Source: Linnemannia schmuckeri (Eukaryota; Mortierellomycota; Mortierellomycetes; Mortierellales; Mortierellaceae). From it: DNA of 64,000 nucleotides. Below the pieces are notes generated by a model, which did no database searches, was not told where the DNA came from, and was given only the letters and a program-made list of their open reading frames with translations. Position numbers and translations under genes: made by a program. Location: positions 248,001 through 312,000 of the forward strand of contig JANATG010000010.1 in NCBI GenBank assembly GCA_029449235.1, in the 5' to 3' direction. This document shows positions 43,802-52,743 of the stretch, piece by piece; within the stretch, counting starts at the first letter, position 1; the number at the start of each line of letters is the position of its first letter.

Positions 43802-45721
43802 TCAATTGCTGAAATGTCCTTTTCCGTCATCGTATAAAGTAAGCTCCACAAAGATCCGATAAATCGAACACTGCTTCACATCTTCATCCTCAAGGAACTC
43901 ACATAAACCGGAACTCCTCTGACCATCACCAGCATCGCCGAGATAATCCAACCCAAGAACCATCAACCTCGGACACCTTCTCGCAAACCACAACATCATC
44001 TCGCGTTGATCCTCCTCCTTCCACCATTTTGGCAACCGACGGATCTCTTCCAAAGTATCTCCCATACCTTCTTCCAGCAGACCCTCAACTCCGTACGGGA
44101 AAGACGCGATCAGAGATGACTCTTGCAAGGTCAAAGAGCGCAACCTCCACAACCGTCCCAGGTGCTTCCAAACGAGTGCATGCTGTTCTCGGTGTGGAGC
44201 GTCAGACATCTCCAGGCCGAGCTTGAGAGTCTGCAGCGTATCTTCACAAGCCCAGGGTCGAATGAACTGTGGTGTCTTTCCTAGCACCACTGCTGTTGTT
44301 CGACTCTTGCTGCCGTTGTTGCCGATGTCGCTGTCGATAAGATCGTCGAATGTTATGCTGCAGCCGGTCAAAGCGAAATACTGAAGACTGGAACAGAGCT
44401 GCAAGAAGAGCATCAAGTCCCGATTGGTGAAGGGTCGTCGTTTCCGAAGCCGTCTCGCCTCAACCAGTGCGTCATGTATTGCATTCCCAGTGGTGGCGGT
44501 CGTAAAGCCGGCAGTTGGGGAATCCTTCTCGTACATATCCCAAATGTAGTTGAGCCGGTGAGGCTGGTGACAAACCTCCAAATGCGTCAAGAACTGAGCT
44601 TGAACGCCCAGCGAGATTATATCCTGGAACGAAAACGTATGGTCTTCCCCGATGACCAACCTCTTCAACTGTGGGAAGAACGGCACCGCTTCCTTAGCCT
44701 CCAGCAACTCCTTCTGCTCCTGCTCCTGTAGTCGTCGCCTCAACTGTTCTATAGTGATCAACTCATGCGTCACTCCATCTGTTGCCTCGTCGGACTGCTG
44801 AGCAGAGATTGCCGCTTCTCCCACCAAAGAAATGAAGTGCGGAATCTTGCTGGGCCAGAGGACAGGCAGGTCATACAACCAGAGCGCGACTGTACCTGAT
44901 GTATCAATAGACTCCAGCTTTGGACAGTACTCCTTCAAAGCTCGACCAAACGCCCAGGGTCGATTCTTTTGGAAGCAATCGTAAGGAGACAATAACGACT
45001 TGATCTGGATCCTCCTCAAGTTCCCCAGCCGCTTGAAAAACAAGAACGCTTCCGGTCCCTCTCGACACATCAGCTTTGGGTCAAAAGTAAATGACTCTAG
45101 ACGATACTGAATCTCCGCCTCTGGTGCCACATCCTTCGCTGCCGCTGGCGTATATTCGTGCATCCACCCATCAATCGACAGGTCCTTGAGATACGGAAAC
45201 GTCACCAAGATCCTGTTCAAATCCACAATATAAGTCTCAGCCCCAAACCCGTACGCAAAGTGCAGCGTCAACGTCGTCAACGTTGTCATCGTCGTCAAGT
45301 TACTCATGATCAACTCCAGCAGCCATTCTGATCGACCATCGCCCACAAACAAAAACTCCCTCAAACCCGGACGACCAAATTGTAATCGATTCTGGACAGA
45401 AGGGTCCTGGCTGTACTCGCCACGGTTGATGCCCACTGGATGATCGTCGAAAAGGATGGCTTGGAAGTCAGACTCGAGGAGCTCACAGCCCTTGGCGAAC
45501 CACCACCGGATACTGCGGAGGAGATGTCGACGGGTCTTGAGGGCTGTGATCAGCGGCTTGTAGGTTTTCTGGAGCGCGTTTAGTGTGACGTCGCTGTAGA
45601 GCTGGGCCTCGGCGGGATCGTGCCATTCGCGTGAAACGAAGAGACAGATATAGAGATCTTGGAGGCTGAGGTGCTGAAAGATTAGGGCAAGTATTTCTAT
45701 GGGAATTGAACTTGGAGGCAT
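43802..45721 (-). CDS. F-box/leucine-rich repeat protein A
   Basis: An uninterrupted single-exon gene of 639 residues from MPPSSIPIEILALIFQHL. The frame is open further upstream, but this ATG aligns with the start of protein B. Residues 4-45 form the F-box, the Skp1-binding module of SCF ubiquitin ligases. The rest holds irregular leucine-rich repeats with family blocks: LKDLSIDGW, LESFTFDP, FFKRLGNLRRI, RPWAFGRALKEYCPKLESID, FFPQLKRLVIG, LFLQLCSSLQYF, LVWKHLGRL and the C-terminal FLEDEDVKQCSI. By family knowledge it should select substrates for ubiquitination in the cytosol or nucleus; the substrate is unknown. Its neighbours on both sides are broken paralogues. Confidence 0.85.
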   Translation of the reverse strand: MPPSSIPIEILALIFQHLSLQDLYICLFVSREWHDPAEAQLYSDVTLNALQKTYKPLITALKTRRHLLRSIRWWFAKGCELLESDFQAILFDDHPVGINRGEYSQDPSVQNRLQFGRPGLREFLFVGDGRSEWLLELIMSNLTTMTTLTTLTLHFAYGFGAETYIVDLNRILVTFPYLKDLSIDGWMHEYTPAAAKDVAPEAEIQYRLESFTFDPKLMCREGPEAFLFFKRLGNLRRIQIKSLLSPYDCFQKNRPWAFGRALKEYCPKLESIDTSGTVALWLYDLPVLWPSKIPHFISLVGEAAISAQQSDEATDGVTHELITIEQLRRRLQEQEQKELLEAKEAVPFFPQLKRLVIGEDHTFSFQDIISLGVQAQFLTHLEVCHQPHRLNYIWDMYEKDSPTAGFTTATTGNAIHDALVEARRLRKRRPFTNRDLMLFLQLCSSLQYFALTGCSITFDDLIDSDIGNNGSKSRTTAVVLGKTPQFIRPWACEDTLQTLKLGLEMSDAPHREQHALVWKHLGRLWRLRSLTLQESSLIASFPYGVEGLLEEGMGDTLEEIRRLPKWWKEEDQREMMLWFARRCPRLMVLGLDYLGDAGDGQRSSGLCEFLEDEDVKQCSIYRIFVELTLYDDGKGHFSN

Positions 45722-45983
45722 ACTTGTGGTGGCGAAAATATGAGAAGTGAGCTCAAAGACGAAGAGGAAGGGTGATGTTATGAAAAAAAAGTCAAGAAAA
45801 AAGTCAAGAAAAAAAAAAGTGGGGGATAGTCGAGTCCAAAGGGACGTGAGAAATGAAAAGTCGACAGATGCCCTGTCATTTCTCCAATCCCAAGGACTGC
45901 GGAGTGCAACGCGGCACGTGTTGAATTTTGCCACCAAAACATACGCACTGTGTTTTTCTCCAACTACCCTCTCACAATCTCCT

Positions 45984-47945
45984 TCATTGTCGATCCTTCC
46001 TGCAATTCATTCCAATCTGAGTCAGTCGAGGGAACGTCCTAACCGTCCACAGAACCGTCTCTCGATCGCCGACAGCCCACATTGATTCCAGCGACACAAT
46101 CTTCTCCGTTCTTTCGTTCACACTTCCACCATCCAGTGAAAAAGAAACAAGGGCGTCGATCCTATGCTCGAGACTGGGGATCAGATTGGAGCGTCCTATT
46201 ATCAAAGAACGGAGTTTTCGGAACCGTCCCAAGTGCGCCCAGACGAGTCAGTGGTCTTTTGGATCTGTTGTTCCAAGAACAAACCCGACCTCGAGCGACT
46301 CGAGTGATCCTTCACACGCCCAGCGTCAAAGCGTCTTCCTGTCTCTACCGCCATCCCCACTGCGGATAAAACTCTCTTCACCACCATGACGGTCATTATT
46401 ATCGCCCTGACTGAAGTTGTCGTCTTGCACCATCATATCCTCAAAGCAAACACCCAGGGGTCCTGTAGAAAAGTGTCGAAGACTTGCACAAATCTCCAAA
46501 ATGAACAATATGTCCTGGCTACGAAGAAGACTTCGCCTCCTCAGCCTAGCCAACTTTTCTGAATTATCCACAGCCGCCGCCGAGGCCTGATATCTGCACC
46601 TTCTCGTTGCTCTACAACCTCCGGATCTATCTCGTAGAGATTCCAGACTCCATATCCGGTCTGATCCTGCAGCGCCACATGGGTCAGGAGCTGGGCCTGG
46701 ATCCCAAACAGACAAAATCCTGCGCCGACAGTGCATGGTCCTGCATCTCCAACCTTTTCAATTTGTGAAAATACAACCGCCCAATCCGACCAGCATGCAC
46801 CTGCAACGCAAGTTCCTCCTGCTCTTGTTGCTCCAGTTGCTCCTGAAGAAGCACATCCTCTGTTCTGGGCGCTATCAACGTCGATGGCATCTACCTCTGG
46901 ACTCGATATTCGTACTCCTGCTGCTGAGCGAGCTGTTCTTCCAGCTCTTGCTTCAGCTTCCGCATCGCAGTCCTGATGCTCGGTGAAAGAAGTAGGAGGC
47001 GGAAGAACCAGATCTGGAGGGCACCCGTGGTCTCGATGCAGTCTATGTTCGGACAGTACTGTTCCAGGACTCGACCAAACTCGCCTAGTCGCGGTTCGCC
47101 AGGATGTGAGACCCTTAACAAGGACTCCATGATCCGGATGGTCTTGAGGTTCGGCAGTCGCTTGAAAATATCGACTGAGGCTGGTCTCGGCTGCATCAGG
47201 AGTTTAGACGTAGAGGTGAGAGACTCCAGTCTGTAATCGCTTTGCTCAATCTCAGCAGTGCTGCTGATGCTAGTGGTGTCCGAATAAGAAGATGGGCGAG
47301 AAGGAGGAGGGTCAAACAGGAGTAGCGGACCTTCGAGTGAGGGATGCTTCAACAGGGGTAAAGTCTCCAGCAACCATTCGAGGTTGACCGTGTAGGTCCC
47401 ACTGGCCACCAGCCTTGGACTTGTCAGGGTCGTTGACAGATGTTCCAAAGTGTTGTCCAGCAGATGCATCCATCGAAAATCGCCCAAGACAGTCAAGGAC
47501 TCGAGGCGCAGTAGACGATGAGGCGCAGTAGACGATCAGGCCCAGGGCGGAGAAGGAGTGCAGACCTGCGAAGTTCGTCCTTGCCTCCGTTGCAAGTTCT
47601 ATCAATCCAGGCAGATAGAGGAAATGGTTCTGGCAATTTGTAGTCAAGCAGCACCTCGAGCAGGTCAGCGTTAGTCAATTGTATCGGTAGGTTGGGGCCG
47701 TGTTTGGTGTCATGGAAGATGAGCCAGTGGACATGATGGATGAGGTACCAGTTGGATAGGGTGGTGGGGAGGTGGGCGGGGAAGGGTGGGATGCCATCTC
47801 GCTTGTTGATAATAACTGTACGATAGAGGTATGGTATGGCTTTGTGGTACCAGAGAGCGCAGACTTGAATGCATTGGAAGAGGTTCTTGGTGGATAGTTG
47901 GGGGAGGACGAGTGCTAGGGCCTTTCCTGGTAGCGGCCGTGGCAT
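45984..47945 (-). pseudogene. F-box/leucine-rich protein, pseudogene 3 (tandem duplication and frame breaks)
   Basis: It starts with an apparent ATG at 47945 and a divergent F-box-like region (LALVLPQLSTKNLFQCIQV). A 17-bp tandem duplication at 47503-47536 throws the frame, after which family blocks continue in successive frames: RLPNLKTIRIM and LEQYCPNIDCIETTG (46891-47496), LKRLEMQDHALSAQD (46684-46890), ILFILEICASLRHF (near 46500), GRFRKLRSLIIG (45984-46232). The conserved C-terminal FLEDE block is missing. It faces the YCII-domain gene across a 297-nt divergent spacer. Confidence 0.7.
47503..47536 (+). repeat. 17-bp tandem duplication inside F-box pseudogene 3
   Basis: GAGGCGCAGTAGACGAT occurs twice without spacer (47503-47519 and 47520-47536). 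Seventeen is not a multiple of three, so the duplication alone shifts the reading frame. Confidence 0.9.
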
Positions 47946-48242
47946 TGAGTACGGCGGGGGTGAGTGAGAGGTTGGGTGGGGATAGAGAAGAGAAAAGAAA
48001 AAATTAAAATCACACTGCAGCGTCCTTTTATTTTTCTTGTTCTTTCTTCATCCCTCAACGTGCCATCTCCGACTGCAACGCGAATACTCTGCAAGGAAAT
48101 TCATCTCCGCGTCTTTGACTTTTTTTATCTTCCCACACTTTTGCATTGTCTCCTCTTCTCATTTTTTCCTCCTTTTTTCTTCCTTCGTTACATTTTCTTT
48201 CATTCATCAGCACTACTTTCTACTCACTGTAACCAACACTCA

Positions 48243-49095
48243 ATGCTCAAGGCAATCTCATCCTCTCGTCTCGCTTCACTGCCTGCTCGCATCCACCAAC
48301 ACCGCGCCCTCTCCGTCTCTGGTAACACACAGCACTCATCCCCATTCCGTCTCCTTGTCGCAACCGCGCATTCATTCACCTCATTTTTCAGGACAAAGCA
48401 AAAACTCGGACACCACTAAGATCAGGCTTTCAACAGTACCCATATCCATATCTTCCTACACAACACCAACTGACTCCTTCATCCCATCCAACAACCGCAT
48501 TGTTCTTAAAATCCTTATAGCAACGGCGAACGCAGCAAAGAACCAATTTATCGTCATCGCCCGCGACTTTACAGACCCCGAAGCCATCAACCGCCGCCTG
48601 GCCATCCGCTCTAAACATCTTGTTGAAGCCCGCGCCCTCAGGAAATCTGGTCAGATCCAATCCGCAGGCGCCCTTTTCACCGACCACTCCGCCTCGGGAA
48701 AAATGATTGGATCTGTGATCTTCTTCCAGGCTGAGACCGCTGAAGAGGTCCGCCAGCTCGTTGAAAAGTAAGTACTTTGTTCAATTGTTTTTGAATATTG
48801 GGAGGTTGAAAGATGATGAGGAAGGACTGGGGTTCTTATTGCCGTTGCTGTTGTTATTCTTGGGAGGTAGAGTAGGGTAAAAAAAAAGGGGGAGGGTACT
48901 GTGGATACGATCTACAAAAGTATTAGGAAGAGGTGTGATTTCTCTCTACCTTTTTTTGGAGAGGAGGTATTGTACTGACTGGACCTTTTTTTTTTTGCCC
49001 TCCTTCTTTGGTCATACAACAGATATTATTATGTTACCGGGAAGGTCTGGGAGCGCTACGAGATACTCCCCTTTCGTCCTGCCGATTTGTCATAA
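48243..49095 (+). CDS. YCII-domain protein, probably mitochondrial
   Basis: Three exons: 48243-48321, 48392-48767 and 49023-49095, with matching phases (1 and 2), giving 175 residues. The N-terminus (MLKAISSSRLASLPARIHQH) is basic, hydroxylated and acid-free, as in a mitochondrial presequence. Residues from about 80 on match a YCII-related ferredoxin-like fold: FIVIARDFTDPEAINRRLAIR, HLVEARALRKSGQI, then AGALFTDHSASGKMIGSVIFF and a C-terminal VWERYEILPFRPADL. In bacteria and fungi such small proteins are poorly characterised; some have a His/Asp pair thought to be catalytic. It is the only plus-strand gene inside the F-box array. Confidence 0.8.
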
Positions 49096-49500
49096 CGGAC
49101 AAGGACGAATTTGAAACAGGATAGAAAGTTTACCCAGGAAAACTGCCATGAGGCAATATAGGATAATCATAATACAGTCGAAATGCGTAAGGACGGGGCC
49201 GCCTTTTCTTTATGCATTAAGGGAGGCTTTGCAGTTTGAGAACAACGAGTATGAAGGTTCCCATGTAACTTGCACATCGGGCCTTAAAAAAAAAAAAAAG
49301 CATTTTGTGAGGTTATGCACTCTGAGAGTATGCATTTTGAGAGGTTCGACTGTAGATGCAAGAGTATGACTTGAATATTGGTCCGCATCCGAAGCCACCT
49401 TTCTTCATCGATTGCGCACAAAGTCACTTGAAAGACTATGCAAAGTAGATCAAGATAGTAAAGTGCCTGCCTGATAGGATTCACTGAGACAAAGACAAAA

Positions 49501-49516
49501 ATATGATTAAAACCAA
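49501..49516 (+). repeat. LINE target-site duplication, 3' side of element
   Basis: The 16 bases ATATGATTAAAACCAA recur exactly at 52646-52661. The copy here abuts a short T run (49517-49523), which is the poly-A tail of the minus-strand element. Confidence 0.9.
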
Positions 49517-52500
49517 TTTTTTTGTTTATAAGAAATTTATTGCGTCGTGGGAGTGCGTGCAGTAAACTAATACTCCTCACCTACAGGAGTCACCGCCATT
49601 CAAAGGATATAAAAATAAATACTTTCGAAAAAAGTACAAAGGTTACATCTAAACTGGGAAAAAATAATTAACAGATAAAACAGGGAGACCAGACAAAATA
49701 AATACAGAGAGTAAGAAAATAAAATAGAATACAGTTATGTTGGAAAGTTGTTGTCGACAAGAGGGAGCTCGACTGCGGGTGGGGGTTCGCGCTCTTCACT
49801 CTGGCGCTTCTTCTCGGCCAGCTGAGCACGAACTTGGTTGATAGCCAAATCCACCGCGGCCAGGACCATGCGAGGTTCAAAGGCTTGGTCCTCGCGGACA
49901 AAGGCGTGATGGTATCTCCAGATGGAGGCAAGGATGGTACCGATCAAGATGAAGATAGGAATGTCGTGAAGGGGCTCGACAGGGTCCGGGTCAGGATAGA
50001 AAAGGGAGCAGATGTAATCCGCAGTCCAGGCTCGTTCCTCCACATACTTCGAAAGCGCGCCTTGCCATACTTCCAGCTTCTTGGTGCAGCTGAAAAGGAG
50101 GTGTTGACTTGTCTCCGGCTCCGCTCCACAGATACGGCAGAAGGGTCCGGTCATATCAGGAATAATGGAGTGGAGATGGAGTGCAGAGGGAAGTTTGTTG
50201 ATTAGAAGCCGCCACCAGACATTGCGCGCATTGTGCGGGATCTTGTTTTTCCAGAAGGACGTCCAGAAAGCAGCAGTGAATGGTGGATGTGGCGCCACCA
50301 TGGGTGGATGATGTGGTGCTGGGGTTGGAGGGCGGTAGGTCTTGGAGAACAACGCCTGACGAAACGAGCGGGTACTGGCTAGTTCGAAGGAACCATTCTC
50401 AGACTTGTTGATAACGATCCCGTTTAGGCGTTCCGCTAGGTCGTCTACCAGATCGAAAGGTCCATCGTTATCCAAGGCGCGTCTCAGGGCTGGGTGAACC
50501 TTGAAATGACCTCCTCTGGTGTTCTCCTCCAACCTTGAATGGGTGCGATGGCCGATGGAGCGCTCGTCCGATGGAATGAACTCCAGTCTACCTTCTGTCT
50601 TGGTCTCGTCTGTCCATACAGGTCTGAAGACACGATCCATACGCCAGTTGGGAGGATGAGGCTCGGGAACACCATCGGGCTCGAGCCATTGTGGAAGGAG
50701 TGTTGCCATCATGGTTCCGACCTTCAGTGAGTCCGCCGTTTCCTGATCCCAGGACAAACGAGAGATACGTTCGACCGCCTGCACCAACCCCTTGAGGATC
50801 GTGTGTGGGCGAAAATATTTCTTCCTCGACGTGAGAAAGAAAGTGGGGCTCGCGAAAGGGGCCAACGGAAACTCGGATTCGGTTGCTGATCGGAGAAGAT
50901 CTTTGAAGAAGGATACCATGAAGGAGGTGGTGTCGGAGCAAATTCTCTGAACCGCTCGCAGCTGGAATGCGACAGTCTGGGAGCCAATGTCGACTAGACC
51001 AAGCCCTCCCTGAGACCGCCGGAGGCAGAGATGGTTCCAGGATGGAGAGGGAAAGAAAGGAACGGTGAATTTGCGGATCGAGCCTTGAACTTTCTTCGTC
51101 CATTGACGCGTTGGCGGGTGGACGGCGATGACATGCCAGAGACGGGAAAGCAAAAGGGAGTTGGCGATGACGCTGCGTCCCAGGATCGAGAGCTGGCGAC
51201 CGTGTTGTAGGTTGATATGATGATTGATTTTTTTGTGTATGTTGTTAAAGAAGGCGTCTCGCTGTGTCCGTGTGAGTGCAATGGGGTATCCCAAATAGAC
51301 CAGGGCATCTTCCACTCGCCTGGAATGGATGTGGACGTGATCCCGCTGAAGAGCCTGCGAGAGAGTCCCGATGTTCCCAAACAGTGGAAAGGCCACCGTC
51401 TTCTTCAAGTTGAGTCGTGCGTTCGAGGCTCGTCCAAATGTGTCCATAATCTCCTTCAGACAAGTCCACTCCTCTATTGACTTGATAAAGGTAGTAAGAT
51501 CGTCCGCATATGCCATCAACTTCAACGGTCTCGACATTGGGTGGTCGTTGAGTTTGAATCCAGTGATGCCGGGACTTTTGAGGATGGTGTGGAGGAGAGG
51601 CTCAAATGCAATGTTGTAGAGGTGAGGTGATAGAGGATCCCCTTGTCGTAGGCCACGGCGTTGTGGGAAAGGAGAAGCGAGGTATCCATTGATGTTGAGA
51701 TTGATCTGAGTGCCGAAGAAGAGGGTGAAGATCGAGTTGATGAGGGGGGCGGGGAAGTTCATCTTTTCCATAACAGCCCGCAAGTACTCTGGGTGGACTC
51801 TGTCATACGCCTTTTCCTGGTCAAATAAAATTCCAGCTCCCCCGATCTTGTTCCTCTCGCAGTGTTCCCGAAAGGCTGCCATAACGAGACCATTGTCTGA
51901 GATGTGACGGTCAGGGACGAAACCCGTCTGGAGAGGAGTGATCAGGCGGTCCAATGGGCTTCGTAGGCGTATTGTAATGATTTTGGTGAATAGTTTGGCG
52001 TCTGTGTTGATAAGCGAAAGCGGGCGCCAGTTCCCGAGGTCTGCCGCATTCCCCTTCTTGTACAACAAGATCATGCACGTCTGCTGCCAAGACCGGGGCA
52101 TCCTGGCTTCCAGAAGGGCTTGCGACATAACACAGGATAGGAGAGAGTCAACTCCGTCGACTGAGAGCAGGAAAGTGTAGAGCTCAAATGGGAAGCCGTC
52201 CATCCCTGGTGCTTTCCCTCGGGCGCTATGAGCCAGGCCTTCGCCAATCTCCTCGACGTCGATGGGGCGCATGAGGTTTTCCTGGTCCTCCTGTGTGAGG
52301 ATTGCAAGAGCGGGGAGGTTGGAAAGTAGTTCCCGAATGGCAACGTTGTCGATAGGGTCGGGTGTGTAGAGTTTTTGATAGAAGGATTTGCCGACGCGGC
52401 ACAGATCGTTGGGAGAAGAAACTGTAACGTCCGAGTCGGGTATGTTAAGGTGGGTGATAGCGCGTTTGGTTGCTCTGGACTTGAGGACGCGGAAGAAATA

Positions 52501-52645
52501 TTTGGTGCATCGTTCGCCGAGTTCTCGCCATCTGAGTTGAGTCCTGACCGCCCATGCGTTCATTGAGGCCTCCTGCAGTTTGTCGAGTCTCCGTTCTATT
52601 TTATGCCATTCTTCCTCCAACCTACGGATCTTCTCCGGGTCGGGG
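49517..52645 (-). mobile_element. 5'-truncated LINE (non-LTR) retrotransposon
   Basis: The insert is 3129 bp, bounded by exact 16-bp target duplications (49501-49516 and 52646-52661). It reads on the minus strand and ends in a short A-rich tail (AAACAAAAAAA on that strand). Inside is one long frame with the reverse transcriptase and C-terminal zinc domain. The endonuclease and any first open frame are absent, the usual result of incomplete target-primed reverse transcription. The open frame and the exact duplication point to a recent insertion. It separates the YCII gene from intact F-box protein B. Confidence 0.92.
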
Positions 52646-52671
52646 ATATGATTAAAACCAAGGCAGAACAT
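49735..52671 (-). CDS. LINE reverse transcriptase fragment (ORF2 without endonuclease)
   Basis: An open frame of 978 codons. Its first ATG (52671) and first eight codons lie in host flank and the target duplication, so the start is accidental and the protein is a fragment. Motifs: GKAPGMDG (about 152-159), NWRPLSL, QTGFVPDRHISDN, FDQEKAYDRV with the first catalytic Asp (about 284), RRGLRQGDPLSP, and YADD (388-391) with the catalytic pair. A zf-RVT-type region near the C-terminus has CRIC...HLLFSC (845-862). A complete element would copy its RNA into DNA at nicked targets; lacking the endonuclease, this copy is not expected to move itself. Clade cannot be fixed without alignment. Confidence 0.88.
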   Translation of the reverse strand: MFCLGFNHIPDPEKIRRLEEEWHKIERRLDKLQEASMNAWAVRTQLRWRELGERCTKYFFRVLKSRATKRAITHLNIPDSDVTVSSPNDLCRVGKSFYQKLYTPDPIDNVAIRELLSNLPALAILTQEDQENLMRPIDVEEIGEGLAHSARGKAPGMDGFPFELYTFLLSVDGVDSLLSCVMSQALLEARMPRSWQQTCMILLYKKGNAADLGNWRPLSLINTDAKLFTKIITIRLRSPLDRLITPLQTGFVPDRHISDNGLVMAAFREHCERNKIGGAGILFDQEKAYDRVHPEYLRAVMEKMNFPAPLINSIFTLFFGTQINLNINGYLASPFPQRRGLRQGDPLSPHLYNIAFEPLLHTILKSPGITGFKLNDHPMSRPLKLMAYADDLTTFIKSIEEWTCLKEIMDTFGRASNARLNLKKTVAFPLFGNIGTLSQALQRDHVHIHSRRVEDALVYLGYPIALTRTQRDAFFNNIHKKINHHINLQHGRQLSILGRSVIANSLLLSRLWHVIAVHPPTRQWTKKVQGSIRKFTVPFFPSPSWNHLCLRRSQGGLGLVDIGSQTVAFQLRAVQRICSDTTSFMVSFFKDLLRSATESEFPLAPFASPTFFLTSRKKYFRPHTILKGLVQAVERISRLSWDQETADSLKVGTMMATLLPQWLEPDGVPEPHPPNWRMDRVFRPVWTDETKTEGRLEFIPSDERSIGHRTHSRLEENTRGGHFKVHPALRRALDNDGPFDLVDDLAERLNGIVINKSENGSFELASTRSFRQALFSKTYRPPTPAPHHPPMVAPHPPFTAAFWTSFWKNKIPHNARNVWWRLLINKLPSALHLHSIIPDMTGPFCRICGAEPETSQHLLFSCTKKLEVWQGALSKYVEERAWTADYICSLFYPDPDPVEPLHDIPIFILIGTILASIWRYHHAFVREDQAFEPRMVLAAVDLAINQVRAQLAEKKRQSEEREPPPAVELPLVDNNFPT
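52646..52661 (+). repeat. LINE target-site duplication, 5' side of element
   Basis: Exact second copy of the 16 bases at 49501-49516, directly adjoining the truncated 5' end of the element. Confidence 0.9.
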
Positions 52672-52743
52672 AACACTGTGACAAGGTCACGTGCTGTGCT
52701 CTTATCAGATCTTTTCAATAATCAAGTCCGTCATTTTAATCAA

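Noticed and set aside
48037..48391. Longer upstream frame joined directly to the YCII domain (244 codons)
   Set aside because: The upstream part is T-rich leader. The spliced model from the ATG at 48243 gives a presequence and matching phases.
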